Of a DNA stretch of 64,000 bases, positions 12,667 to 24,374 are shown one piece after another. The stretch spans positions 162,695,438 to 162,759,437 of the forward strand of contig NC_080540.1 in NCBI RefSeq assembly GCF_028640845.1, read 5' to 3'. Below the pieces are notes generated by a model, which had not been told where the DNA came from, did not search any database, and worked only from the letters and a program-made list of their open reading frames with translations. The first letter of the stretch is position 1. Every line of letters begins with the position of its first letter. The DNA comes from Ahaetulla prasina. Taxonomy: Eukaryota > Chordata > Lepidosauria > Squamata > Colubridae. The position numbers and the translations under genes are program-made.

Positions 12667-13167
12667 GTTTTGGTCACTACCTTTAAAGCGCTCCATGGCT
12701 TAGGGCCTGGGTACTTATGGGACCGCCTGCTGTTACCTCATGCCTCCCACCGACCTGTATGCTCTCACAGAGAGGGACTTCTCAGGGTGCCGTCCGCCAA
12801 GCAATGTCGGCTGGTGGCCCCCAGGGGAAGATCCTTCTCTGTGGGGGCTCCTACCCTCTGGAACGAACTTCCCCCGGGTTTACGCCAAATACCTGACCTT
12901 CGGACCTTCCGCCGCGAATTGAAAACACATCTATTTATTCGCGCGGGGCTGGCGTAAATTTTATTGGTTTTAAATTTCTATTATTAATTTTAAGGGGTTT
13001 TTTAGTTTTATATATTTTAAAGTTTTTAGGCCCACTATATAAGAAGTTTTTTAATTTGTATTTTAATTGTATATTGTACCGTTTTGTTTTATTTTGGCTG
13101 TACACTGCCCTGAGTCCTTCGGGAGAAGGGCGGTATAAAAATTGAATAAATAATAATAATAATAATC
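12667..13167 (+). mobile_element. L2-like LINE, 3' end with ORF2 C-terminus
   Basis: The conceptual peptide runs TFKALHGLGPGYLWDRLL, then SVGAPTLWNELPPGLRQ and LKTHLFIRAGLA, the C-terminal signature of L2/CR1-clade ORF2. An AT-rich 3' UTR, the CCCTGAGTCCTTCGGGAGAA hairpin and an (AAT)n tail follow. It is inserted in the family-A element. Confidence 0.8.
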
Positions 13168-13305
13168 TGATTTTTTGATCACATAACCATCGAGATGCTG
13201 CAAAAGTCGTAACTGTGAAAAATGTTCGTATGTCACTTTTTTTGGTGTCATTGTAACTTTCAACGGTCACTAAATGAACTTTTTTAAGTGGAGGACTACC
13301 TGTAT

Positions 13306-13950
13306 TAGTTTTAACAGTTTATGTCTGGTGTATGCAAGGGCATTTCTTATGGGGGTTCAGATCCAAACATAAAGCAGCATATAGCTGCCTGGCAAGTAAG
13401 ATTCTTTAGGAGCTGCTCTTTAACTGCATCTCTGTTCTTCAGGGATTCCAAGGAGTGGCTGTAGCATGGAGATCTGATAGTTCAGGTATCGCATGTGTGT
13501 ATCATACCAGAAGTTTGTTTGTTTGTTTGTTCACCACTTGTTGAAGATTGGCTGCTGTGCTGCTGGTTGCATTTGGAAATGGTTATCTATGTGCTTCTAA
13601 CATTCATTGTGTTTATTTTCATTGCCGATCCATTTCTAGCAATTTTGAGTGGCTTTGGTGGCAACAAATGCAATACTGAAGCATTATGTTAACAAGGAGA
13701 GGTTTGACAACGATGCAGATACCTGCAATAAGAAATACTTTGTTTAATTTTTGCCTGGAGTGAGTTTGTTTTGAGCCCTAAGAGGGAAACGCTTCCATTA
13801 CTTATTAGTAAAGAGTGTACATCAGTAAAATACCATTCAAACATTGACTGATTTAGAAGATTGATGTCTATCAGTTCAGATGTCTAGAGCAAATAGTCAG
13901 ATTGGTTTATCTGAGTCAGGTTTCTAAACTGATTTATGAGAGAAGAAAAT
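13306..13950. other. Intergenic, nothing recognised
   Basis: No repeat or coding signal apart from (GTTT)n near 13514. Confidence 0.5.
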
Positions 13951-13954
13951 TGAG

Positions 13955-14390
13955 TTATTTACGGGACCGCCTACTGCTACCAAATACCTCTCACCGACCC
14001 GTGCGCTCTCACAGAGAGGGACTCCTCAGGGTGCCGTCAGCTAGGCAGTGCCGTCTGGCGACACCCAGGGGAAGGGCCTTCTCTGTGGGGGCTCCCACCC
14101 TCTGGAACGAACTCCCTCCAGGACTTCGTCAACTTCCGGACCTCCGAACCTTTCGTTGCGAGCTTAAAACATACTTATTCATCTGCGCGGGACTGGATTA
14201 GGTTTTAAAGCAATTGGTTTTAAGTTTTATTATTTATACTGTTTTAATGATTTGGGCTTTAGAATAAGTTTTTTAATTGTCGTTTTAATCTGTATTTATA
14301 TGTGTTTTAACTGCCTGTAAACCGCCCTGAGTCCTTAGGGAGATAGGGCGGTATATAAATATGATAAATAAAATAAATAAATAAATAAAA
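13955..14390 (+). mobile_element. L2-like LINE, 3' end
   Basis: Second copy of the same 3' end: YLRDRLLLPNTSHRPVRSHR, WNELPPGLRQLPDLRTF, then the hairpin tail and (AAATA)n. It is 5'-truncated at 'ttatttacgggaccgcc'. Confidence 0.85.
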
Positions 14391-14394
14391 TGTG

Positions 14395-15368
14395 TACGAA
14401 AGTGTGAATAGTTGAAATCAGTTGGGGGGGAAGTATCTGATACCGTATTCAAATAGACATTGTGGTTTACTTCAGAAAGTCAATATGATTTGGAGATTTG
14501 GGTGGAATTCCCTCAAATCTAAACTCTGAAGTGAACACCTGCATAGTCGGCCCCACCATTCCAATTTTTAAGGTGTTATAGATTTCCATAAATTGTACGT
14601 ATGTTAATTTAAAAGTGTATTTACAAACTTGAAAAAAAGAAATGGCGGCCAAGGGACTTACGTGATTGCTCATTCTATTGTCCTTGATGGCCCCTCCCTC
14701 CCTTTCCTTATGTTTAAAGTAGTCGTGAAAAACCAGCCTGCCAAACTGAAAATGCCTTCAAACAGAGGACTGACAGTCTGTCAAACAGAGAACTGTTTGC
14801 ATCCTTTTGTTTACACAAGCATGAAGCCCATGTATTAACTTGTACAAGGAGCCGGTGTTAGTAGAGCAGGATACTTCAAAAGAGCATGACCTTTGTGAAG
14901 ACAGCAGCAAGAGAGTTAGCATTAAATTAAAGATCCTAAGATAGAGAGAGATACCAGAACAAGGGACCCTGTTGCAATCTTCTGCTCTCTAGATTGGAAT
15001 GATCTCTATTGTCTAGATTTTTTTAAAAGGACAATTAGCCTATTGTCCCGTATGTCAGGCAAACAATGGCTAGCGATGCCAGAAATAACTTATAGCTCAT
15101 AATTCGATGCATTCCTCTTTTAAAAAAAAAAAAATCTGTGACAGACTGGAGAAAGGTTCTAATTTTGGCATAACATTTGCATAGCTGGCTTCTTTGTGCA
15201 TCTGTGAGTCTAGGGCAGAGTCGAGGGTGTGGTGTGTGGCACACAGTCATGAGTTGCGCTACAGTGTGGTTCAGGTGAGGGTCAACCAAGCTGTTCCATT
15301 TCAGATGAATAGTAGCTCCCAAGGAAGCCTGTGCAGAACTGACAAGATGTTTTCTATTCTTCCTAACA
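14395..15368. other. Intergenic, nothing recognised
   Basis: No coding or repeat family seen. Confidence 0.5.
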
Positions 15369-15375
15369 CTGATTT

Positions 15376-15630
15376 TTTTTTTGTTTACATTTATATCCCG
15401 CCCTTCTCTCAAGACTCAGGGCGGCTTACAGTGTGTAAGGCAATAGTCTCATTCTATTTGTATATTTACAAAGTCAACTTATTGCCCCCCCAACAATCTG
15501 GGTCCTCATTTTACCTACCTTATAAAGGATGGAAGGCTGAGTCAACCTTGAGCCTGGTGGGACTAGAACCTGCAGTAATTGCAGGCAGCTGTGTTTTAAT
15601 AACAGGCTTCTTACAGCCTGAGCCACACCG
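15376..15630 (-). mobile_element. tRNA-derived SINE with L2-like tail
   Basis: Full-length copy on the minus strand. The direct repeat CTGATTT at both ends (15369-15375 and 15631-15637) fits a target duplication. Confidence 0.85.
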
Positions 15631-15995
15631 CTGATTTGTACTGTTTGCAGGCTTGTTCTATATGAAAGCAATTACTATCCAAGATATGTGGATGCTCATC
15701 AAACAGTGATCACAACTGTTTTCAGTTTTTTACCTTCTTGCTCTCATTTTTAGTTTTCCTGTGTGAACCACCACCTACCAGCTAGCAGAGGGCCGCGAGT
15801 ACACACCCAATTTGCACGAACAGGAGCATTGCCGTATTTGATCCGATAGTGCACCCATACCAGGGATGAAATCCAGCAGGTTCTGGAGAACCGGCAGCGG
15901 AAATTTTGAGTAGTTCGGAGAACCGGCAAATGCCACCTCTGGCTGACCCCAGAGTGGGGTGGGAATGGAGATTTTGCAATATCCTTCCCCCAGGA

Positions 15996-16262
15996 GTTTT
16001 TTGGTTTTTTTTGTTTACATTTATATCCCGCCCTTCTCCGAAGACTCAGGGCGGCTTACAGTGTGTAAGGCAATAGTCTCATTCTATTTGTATATTTACA
16101 AAGTCAACTTATTGCCCCCCCCAACAATCTGGGTCCTCATTTTACCTACCTTATAAAGGATGGAAGGCTGAGTCAACCTTGGACCTGGTGGGACTAGAAC
16201 CTGCAGTAATTGCAGGCAGCTGTGTTTTTAATAACAGGCTTCTTACAGCCTGAGCCACACCA
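15996..16262 (-). mobile_element. tRNA-derived SINE nested in family B
   Basis: Same SINE as at 15376-15630, with hairpin tail first and tRNA head at the right end. Confidence 0.85.
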
Positions 16263-16265
16263 CGG

Positions 16266-16602
16266 CCCTAGAGTGGGGAGGGAATGGGGATTTTGCAGTA
16301 TCCTTCCCCCAGGAGTAGGGTGGGAATGGAGATTTTGCAAAATCCTTCCCCCAGGAGTGGGATGGGAATGGAGATTTTGCAATATCCTTCCCCCAGGAGT
16401 GGGGTGGGAATGAGGATTTTGCAGTATCCTTCTCCCAGGAGTGGGATGGGAATGGAGAGTTTGCAATATTCTTCCCCCAGGAGTGGGGAGGGAATGGGAA
16501 TTTTGCAGTATCTTTCCTCCAGGAGTGGGGTAGGACTGGAGATTTTGCAACATCCTTCCCCCTGGAGTGGGGTGAGAATGGAGATTTTGCAATATCCTTT
16601 CC
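16266..16602. repeat. 42-bp minisatellite, about eight units
   Basis: Units follow the pattern 'aggagtggg-tgggaatgga', 'gattttgcaatatccttccccc'. Because 42 is a multiple of three, reading frames stay open on both strands, but nothing suggests real coding. Confidence 0.9.
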
Positions 16603-16699
16603 CTGCCACGCCCACCAAGTCACACCAAGCCCACCAAGTCATGCCCACAGAACTGGTAGTAAAAAAAAATAATGGATTTCACCATTGTCCCATACCCAC

Positions 16700-17605
16700 C
16701 TTTTCCTCAAACTGGATGGTTTGCAAGAGAAAGCAGCAGTCCTGATGCCTCTTTTTTCTCCTTGCTAAACTGTACAGAGAGCAATTCTGAACGAAAATGC
16801 AAGAAACCTGGTTGGACAGTATCTGGTCTAGGGAAGGCTGATCTCAGAAACGAGAGCATGCAATTGTTTGAACTTTTCTGTTAAAAACAGGAAAAACAGA
16901 TTTTCTCAAAGTCCACTGAAACGGTAGTTTTTTAATCAAACCTCCAGAGGATGTGGAAATTTGCAGAACACTAGGCAGCTGTCCTTCCTGTATGCTTAAG
17001 ATCATCTTTATCCAATTTGGTATCCTCTAGATACATTAGGAATACAACTTCCAAAATCCCTGTAGCCATTTTTCATGCAGATTAAAAACGAAGGGAATTG
17101 TAGTTCTATTGACCTGGATTGTACTAGGTCAGAAAAGCCTTGTAAAATTCATTGTCACTCACCTGACAAGCTGACTTGTCCAAGTTGGAACAGCTTTACC
17201 CAGCTTTCTCCCACCCACCCCTGCATCGTATATGTTGGATACAACTCTGATCATCCATTCCTATCAAACCGCTGGGGGAAATTTGTTTGGATATGTCTGT
17301 ATTTGTATATAGTACAGAGACAAGCAATTTAGTATCATCCAAATGTTTGGACTAGAAATCTATACTGTATGTTCTAGTCAGCATGGATGATGGCCAGGCA
17401 CTCTGGGTTTTCATAATCCAAAATATTCAAAGCACTTCAGACACCCTGCTCTGAAAATACAGAAGTAGTGTAGTTTTGAGAGTATGGTCTTGTATACTGT
17501 ATTTCTGAGGCAGGGGATAGAAACAAAAACAGAAAAAAAAGTAAATGGCAAAATGTTGAGTAGTTTCACAAAGCACCCAAACTTTATTATAAAAAAATAT
17601 TCAAC
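16700..17605. other. Intergenic, nothing recognised
   Basis: No gene or repeat family seen. Confidence 0.5.
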
Positions 17606-17614
17606 TGTCTAATT

Positions 17615-18016
17615 TGTTGTTAGTTGCGAAGTCGTGTCCGACCCATTGCGACCCCATGGACAACATTCCTCCAGGCCTTCCTGTCCTCTACCATCCTCTG
17701 GAGTTCATTTAAACTCATTCCTACTGCTTCAGTGACTCCATCCAGCCACCTCGTTCTCTGTCGTCCCCTTCTTCTTTTGCCCTCAATCTTTCCCAGCATT
17801 AGGCTCTTCTCCAGTGAGTCTTTCTTTCTCATTAGGTGGCCAAAGTGTTTCAGTTTCATCTTCAGGATCTGGCCTTCTAAAGAGCAGTCAGGGTTGATCT
17901 CCTCTAGGACTGACTTGTTTGTTCGCCTTGCAGTCCAAGGGACTCGCAGGAATCTTCTCCAGCACCAGAGTTCAAAGGCCTCAATTCTTTGGCGCCCAGC
18001 CTTTCTTATGGTCTAA
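17615..18016 (-). mobile_element. BovB (RTE) LINE 3' end
   Basis: The minus strand encodes HFGHLMRKKDSLEKSLMLGK, then GKRRRGRQRTRWLDGVTEA and AWRNVVHGVAMGRTRL, the BovB ORF2 C-terminus. TGTCTAATT at 17606-17614 and 18017-18025 looks like the target duplication, so this is a short 5'-truncated insertion. Confidence 0.92.
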
Positions 18017-18074
18017 TGTCTAATTACAGAGCTGAAAATGCCATTCAAATGTATAGCTGCTTATACTGTTGAGT

Positions 18075-18740
18075 GTATAAGTACGACTTAGGACTGTATT
18101 AGGATCAGAATTTCTGTTGCTAAGGAAAGCAGCTGTTAAGTGAGTCACGCCCAATGTTATGACCTTTTTTGCCACAGTTGTTAAGTGATTCATTCAGAGG
18201 TGGGTTTCAGCAGGTTCTGACCAGTTCTGGAGAACCGTAGCGGAAATTTTGAGTATTTCAGAGAACCGGCAAATATCATCTCTGACTGGCCCCGCCCCCA
18301 TCTATTCTTTGCCTCCAGAGTCCTAGCTGATCGGGAGGAAATGGGGATTTTGCAGTAACTTTCTCCTGAAGTGGGATGGGAATGGAGATTTTACAGGATC
18401 CTTCCCCTGCCATGCCCACCAAGCCACACCCACAGAACCACTAGTAAAAATTTTTGAAACCCATCACTAGATTCATTGCAGTCATTAAACGTATCCAGCT
18501 TCCCCCATTGACTTTGCTTGTTGGAAGCCAGCTGGGACGATTGCAAATGGTAATCACATAACTCTGGGGCACTGCAACTATCATTAATACATGCCAGATG
18601 CTAAGCTCTCAAATTTTGATCATGTATCTGTGGGGAAGATGGGATGGTCATAAGTGCGAAGACCAATCGTTACTTTGTCACTTTTTTCAATGCCATTGTA
18701 ACTTCAAATGGTCACTAAGTGAATGGTTGAGGACTACCTG
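18075..18740 (+). mobile_element. Family-A element, diverged, split by family B
   Basis: The interior matches other A copies and the right end reads GAGGACTACCTG. The left end is eroded. Family B is inserted at 18195-18469. Confidence 0.75.
18195..18469. mobile_element. Family-B hAT-like element nested in family A
   Basis: Ends CAGAGGTGGGTTTCAGC and (reversed) TAGTGATGGGTTTCA. Perfect 8-bp target duplication GATTCATT at 18187-18194 and 18470-18477. Confidence 0.9.
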
Positions 18741-19225
18741 TGCCTTTCTTTTCCTAACACTATATTGCATAGACTGCAAACGAACACATTTTTTCCCAAT
18801 AATATTGAATGCAGTGAAACTTACTTTTCTGAAAGTATGTAGGATTGTGCTGCGAGTTATGAACCAAGAAGCCTCATGGAATACTTTACTTCCCTTGGGG
18901 GCTTTCTAGGAAACCCATTATTGCTCTGATTCAAACACCCTAATTTGTATCCAGGGGTAGGCACCTCAAGGCGAGACCCTGAGGCAGAAGTTCAGACTCA
19001 ACTCATTAGAAAGAGAAAGTTTTTCATGTATATTAGAACTGTTTTGCTACATGTTGAAACAACAACAATAGTAATTGTATTGCACGCCAACGTTGCACTT
19101 GTAAAAAGCAAGCACAGGATAGTAATAATGGAATATCAATTTAATATGAAAATAAATGTATTACAAAACTAGGCAGCCAGGTTCTAAAGAAATAGAGCAG
19201 AATAGCAAGCAGGTATTTACAATTT

Positions 19226-19862
19226 AAAAAGTGCATCCAGTTTTGGTCATCACAACTAGGTCAAGACTCTAGAAAAAGCGCAGAGAAGGGCAACCAAGAT
19301 GATAAGGGGACTGGAGGCTAAAACATGATGAACGGTTGCAAGTATTCAGCATGACTAGTCTAGTGAAGAGAAGGACCAGGGGAGACATGATAGCAGTGTT
19401 CCAATATTTGAGGGGCTGCCACAGAGAGGAGGGGGTCAACCTGTTTTCCAAAACACCTGAAAGCCAGACAAGGAATAATGGATGGAAACTGATCAAGGAG
19501 AGATTCAACCTAGAAATAAGGAGAATTTTTCTGACAGTGAGAACAATCAATCCATGGAACAGAAGTTGCCTTCAGAAGTTGTGGGAGCTTCATCACTGGA
19601 AGCTTTCAAGAAGGGACTGGACTGCCATCTGTAAGAAATGGTGTAGGGCAGGGGTCTCCAACTTTGGTCACTTTAAGACTTGTGGACTTTAACTCCCAGA
19701 GTCCCTCAGCCACCAAAGCTGGCTGAGGAACTCTGGGAGTTGAAGTCTACAAGTCTTAAAGGGACCAAGGTTGGAGACCCCTGGTGTAGGGTTTCCTGCT
19801 TGGGCAGGGAGTTGGACTAAAAGACCTACAAGGTCCCTTCCAACTCTGTTAAGTTGTTAAAG
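19226..19862 (+). mobile_element. CR1 LINE 3' end
   Basis: The conceptual peptide has KRRTRGDMIAVFQYL, NGWKLIKERFNLEIRRIFLT and SRRDWTAI. The 3' UTR ends 'ggactaaaagacctacaagg'...'ccttccaactctgtt', the classic CR1 end. A hAT-like palindrome is inserted at 19649-19783. Confidence 0.88.
19649..19783. mobile_element. Palindromic hAT-like MITE (CAGGGGTCTCCAAC family)
   Basis: Almost a perfect palindrome, with an 8-bp duplication GTGTAGGG at 19641-19648 and 19784-19791. Inserted in the CR1 3' UTR. Confidence 0.92.
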
Positions 19863-20055
19863 CTTCTGTTAAATAAAAAAGACTATATAAAACCTGTTAA
19901 CTGTATACAGCATATAACTAAATAGGTAAAACTGAACAATATCTAACCTAAGACCAGGAAAGACTGTTACTAAGACCAGTCCAGAATCCACCAGTATCAA
20001 TTTCTTCCCTATTTCTCCGAATCAAACAAAAATAGATTTACATACATATTTACAG

Positions 20056-20321
20056 CAGTGGTGGGTTTCAATTTTTGGTGGGCGTGGCATGGCTTGATGG
20101 GTGTGGCAGTGGAAGGATAGTGTAAAATCTCCATTCCTACCCCACTCCAGGGGAAGGTTACTGCAAAATCCCCATTTCCTCCCGATCAGCTGGGACTCAG
20201 GAGGCAGAGAATAGACGGGGGTGGAGCCAGTCAGAATTTTTACTACCAGTTCTCTGAACTAGTCAAAATTTTTGCTACCGGTTCTCCAGAACTGGTCAGA
20301 TCCTGTTGAAACCCACCTCTG
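20056..20321. mobile_element. Family-B hAT-like element
   Basis: Ends CAGTGGTGGGTTTCA and (reversed) CAGAGGTGGGTTTCA. Perfect 8-bp target duplication ATTTACAG at 20048-20055 and 20322-20329. Confidence 0.92.
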
Positions 20322-20329
20322 ATTTACAG

Positions 20330-22430
20330 ACACAAAACAAATTGTGCATCATCTGAAGAGTAAGGGCAGCTGTCTCCAAAGCAATGGAACCAAGTCCCAA
20401 AAGGTACTAAGTTTGAATTTGCTGTTGAAGTAGCAACAAAATGCCAAGGAGGGTGGACAAACAATATGAGGTTGACTTAAGTAGCAGCTCCAGGCCACAG
20501 TACATGCTGTCCGGAATTAAGATTTTATATTGCTATAAGATGGAAGCAATAGTGGGATATAGAAATGTGAGTGAAAAGGGGAAGATTCAGAGCAACCTGG
20601 AATGCAGAATCTTAATCCCAGATCAGCAGAACAAGGAAGGACAGGAGACCTGCCAGTAGACGGTGGCAATTATCTGAGATGTAATACAAGTGTCGCATGA
20701 ATGAGGGACATGGGCTTATCAGGTGTCAGGAAGTGGCAATTACACAAAAGTTATGCAGATGAAAATGTGTGGCTTTTCCTGTAGTGGCAGTGAATGATTG
20801 CAGGGGCAATCTCTTAACCATCCACAGCCCTGAATTCCTGGCAACAGGAATTCCTGGTTAAGTTGGTATTACATTTCCCAAGCTGCAGTCCTGAATACAT
20901 GCCTGTGAATAAGATGAGCAAGCAGCTTTGTACAGCTTTGTTATTTGGATTACTGGGAATACTGTTTGCGAAGAGCTTTCACACTTAAAAGTCTGAAACA
21001 CTAGATAACTATGAAATATGCCATATTATGTTACACCGCTTATTTTGGATGAGAGAGTTGGAGTAATATCCATTTTCTCTTCTGCAAATGATTACCATAA
21101 CCCAAACGATGATAACTTATATTAATAGAGTACTAAAACTAAGCTCCCTAATCATTTTAACAAGCCTTTGTAATTCTTTTGTCCTTTCTTTGGCTGAAGC
21201 ACAGAATCTGCTTCTGGGTAGCATCTTCTGACAGAGTACAAATGTTTGAGTCTGTTTTCCGTAGCCGGCAGTTTGGGATCCAGTACTCTGAAAACAGCAT
21301 CAGAGTTTAATGTGCTGTACAAATTGTTCACATAAACAGAATGGGCCACTGAATTCCCATAACAGAAGGGACCACAATCATTTCACCTGATTTTTAAGCT
21401 AGGATAAACTTTTTCAGTAGCTTATAGTTATTATTCACAAGTCAAGTAATGTGATAGTACTATAGTACGATAGTTGAACATTTAGTGTGGAAAGTTTAAC
21501 TTCAATTTCCAGAGTTAAGTAAGGCAAGGAAATTTAAAACGTTGTAAGCATTCTCCCAGTCAGAACTGATTATATTAAAATAAAATATGATGACATTGCT
21601 GGATAAAGGATAGCTTCCCATAGTCCTACACTGGATCACCACTCGTATGAAAAAAATAACTTGTCTTGCTTTTGTCTTGAATGATATGGAAGAGGTTAGG
21701 TCTGTGGACCAAACAACTGAATTTTTTTATTGGGTTGTGCCGGTGGTATCTGTTATATTTTCATGTTTGAAAGATTAAACATCTTTGATCTTAGGGGATT
21801 CATACAATTTGGTATAAGTAACCAGGAATATCATTTGGAACTGTTCAGGAAACACTTATGATGATGTGATGATGATGTTATTTGGATGTTACAATCCAAT
21901 CTGGTGTCATATTTGGTTTGAGGATAAAAAAACAATGCTTGGTTGCATTGGTGGATAAAATGTTGAACAAGGGGGAAAAAAAACTCTTATCAGTTCTTTT
22001 AGATTTTCAGAGGAGCTTTTGTCGTCATCACCCTTTTTCTGAATCAACTGTCTGGCTTGGATGTTATTACAATTTCATTCCTTTCTAGAAAACCGATCGC
22101 ACAAGTGGTGCTTAGGGATTAGTACTCCGGGCTAATAGATTAATGGATGTCACAAAGTTATCTCCTACGTTTGGTTTTTAATACCTACATGGAACCACTA
22201 GATAAATCATCTGTAGATTTATTTTCACGTACTGATGATTTCCAGGCCTAACTTCTACCTCTGTGGGCTTATCAAGGGGAGGCTGTGCGACTTTTGTACT
22301 GGTGATCTGAAGCAGGATGGGGTTGGGTAAGGGAAAGCACGCTGAAATATAATCTATACAAAAAATTGGTACCCTTGATCAGGGAAATCAACCACTTCGG
22401 ATGAACCAGTTGCACTTCGCTTAAAATATA
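20330..22430. other. Intergenic, nothing recognised
   Basis: About 2.1 kb with no recognised repeat and no convincing reading frame. Confidence 0.5.
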
Positions 22431-22433
22431 CTA

Positions 22434-22811
22434 TAGTAGTCCTCGACATATGACCACAATTGAGCCCAAAATTTCTGTTACTAATTGAGATGCTTGGTGA
22501 GTTCCCCCTCCCATATTTTATGACCTTTCTCGCCACAGTTGTTAAGTGAATCACTGCAGTTGTTAAGTTAGTAATGTGGTTGTAAAATGAATCTGGTTTC
22601 CCCATTGACTTTGCTCATCAGAAGGTTGCAAATAGTGATCACATGAACCCGGGACATTGCAACCATCATAAATATGAGCCAGTTGCCAAGCAGCCAAATT
22701 TTGATCATGGGGAATGCTACAATAGTTGTTAAGTGTGACAAACGGTCATAAGTCACTTTTTTCAGTGCCATTGTAATTCTCAATGAATGATTGTAAGCCA
22801 AGGACTACTTG
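22434..22811 (+). mobile_element. Family-A TA-flanked palindromic element, uninterrupted
   Basis: Ends TAGTAGTCCTCGACATATGA and (reversed) CAAGTAGTCCTTGGCTTACA with TA on both sides. It is a useful reference copy for the family at about 378 bp. Confidence 0.88.
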
Positions 22812-23293
22812 TATGCAGTCAGGGAGTTCTCTTCAACTTGGTCCAAAATCGGATATTCAAGTAGCATTAGTGACCAGGTGTGCTTCCTTAATTGCTTGTG
22901 CAGTTACCCACAACTGCAGTCTTATTAGACGTTAGTTCTTTTGCGGCTTAGCATTTGTGTGGAGCTAAACCATTTAGTTCATCTAGGGTTCACTGTATTG
23001 GGTGAACCTCAAATATTGGTCATTTCAATAATCAGATCAAACTATTAACATCGAACCTCAACTTTTTTACTTTTCCATAGTAATAATAAACTAGCCATTT
23101 CTATAACAACAAATCAATAAAACCCAAAAATCAAAGTTTCATTTCCCCCCCACCTCAAGCACATTATTTTACTGCAACAGAGGCAGTGGGAAGTCAATGC
23201 TTTCCCCCCTACTTTTCTCCCTCCCCTCCCGCTCACTTTTTCCCCCTTTTCCTCCCCATTGTGTCTTCCTATTTGCTTTTGTATTTTTGTATC

Positions 23294-24075
23294 CATGTTT
23301 TCCCGAAAATAACAACCAGCTCGTCAGTGGTGGGTTTCAAATTTGTTTACTACCGGTTCTGTGGGTGTGGCTTGGTGGGCGTGACAGGGGAAGGATACTG
23401 CAAAATCTCCATTTCCTTCTGATCAGCCGGGACTTGGGAGGCAGAGAATAGATGGGAGCGGAGCCAGTCAGAATTTTTACTACTGGTTCTCCAAACTACT
23501 CAAAATTTCCACTACCAGTTCTCCAGTTCTCACACTGTGAGCAGTTCTACCACTGCTCACAGTGTCACCGCTGTGAGGTGTGTGTGTGTGTGTGTGTGGA
23601 GCTGCCCCACACACCCTGCATAGGCTTACCTCAGAGTCCCCATAGCCAGGCCATTCATGCCCTGACACCTGCCTCGCCTCCCGGCCACGGCACACCATTC
23701 AGCCTCCTGAATGGAGGCTGCGAGCAAGCAGAAGTGAGAGGCTTGCAGCTGCGAGCAAGCAGAAGTGGGCCTCAGGTCATGTGGGTTCCTGCTGCACATG
23801 ATTACTGGTGCTGCTGCCGTGAGACAGGTTTTGGGGCGTGGGTGGCCTGGCTGCGGGGCCCTGAGATAAGCCAGTGGAGGGCATGTAGGGCAGCTCCACC
23901 CCCCTGCCTTGCCTTGTGGCCGCGACACTGCAAGCAACCAGATGGAATGCGTGGTCGTCCGGCTGCACAGGCTCTTAAATGGGGCTTATTTTGTGGGGGG
24001 GTAGGGCTTATATTATGTGCACGTATAACAAAATGCACGGGCTTACTTTCAGAATAGGTCTTATTTTCAGGCAAT
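23294..24075. mobile_element. Complex DNA element with 'CCCGAAAATAA' ends, containing family B
   Basis: The left end reads TTTTCCCGAAAATAA and the right end, reversed, TGCCTGAAAATAAGACC. A truncated family-B copy starts at 23325 and a (GT)n run lies at 23578-23600. The interior is GC-rich with no family-like coding sequence. Confidence 0.4.
23325..23527. mobile_element. Family-B hAT-like element, right end rearranged
   Basis: Starts CAGTGGTGGGTTTCAAATT and keeps the central block. The right end is lost at 'ctccagttctc', next to a short inverted repeat. Confidence 0.75.
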
Positions 24076-24130
24076 TATTCTATAATCTGATAAAATGTTT
24101 AGAAAAAACATCAGATCACTATTGCATATA

Positions 24131-24372
24131 TTAAAACACAGCTGCCTGCAATTACTGCAGGTTCTAGTCCCACCAGGCCCAAGGTTGACTCAGCCTTCCA
24201 TCCTTTATTAAGGTAGGTAAAATGAGGACCCAGATTGTTGGGGGGGCAATAAGTTGACTTTGTAAATATACAAATAGAATGAGACTATTGCCTTACACAC
24301 TGTAAGCCACCCTGAGTCTTCGGAGAAGGGCGGGATATAAATGTAAATAAATAAATAAATAAATAAATAAAA
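24131..24372 (+). mobile_element. tRNA-derived SINE with L2-like tail
   Basis: Plus-strand copy ending 'cttcggagaagggcgggata' and (AAATA)n. The first part of the tRNA head is missing. Confidence 0.85.
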
Positions 24373-24374
24373 TA

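Larger units (their letters stand above)
12122..13302 (+). mobile_element. Family-A TA-flanked palindromic element with two nested insertions
   Basis: The ends are CAGGTAGTGCTCGAGTCA and (reversed) CAGGTAGTCCTCCACTTA, with TA on both sides. The interior matches the other A copies ('acaattgagcccaaaattt', 'ccacagttgttaag', 'aatatgag-c-gttgccaag'). It is split by a hAT-like element (12306-12598) and an L2-like LINE end (about 12667-13167). Confidence 0.85.
15861..16688. mobile_element. Family-B hAT-like element with internal minisatellite and nested SINE
   Basis: The ends are CAGGGATGAAATCCAGC and (reversed) CAATGGTGAAATCCA. The flanking 8-mers ACCCATAC and TCCCATAC fit a slightly decayed target duplication. 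The interior carries a SINE (15996-16262) and about eight 42-bp repeats (16266-16602). Confidence 0.75.

Noticed and set aside
16194..16745. Long repetitive reading frames on both strands
   Set aside because: They come from a 42-bp minisatellite whose period is a multiple of three.
23452..24057. 201-codon plus-strand frame
   Set aside because: It lies in the GC-rich interior of a DNA element and includes a (GT)n tract.
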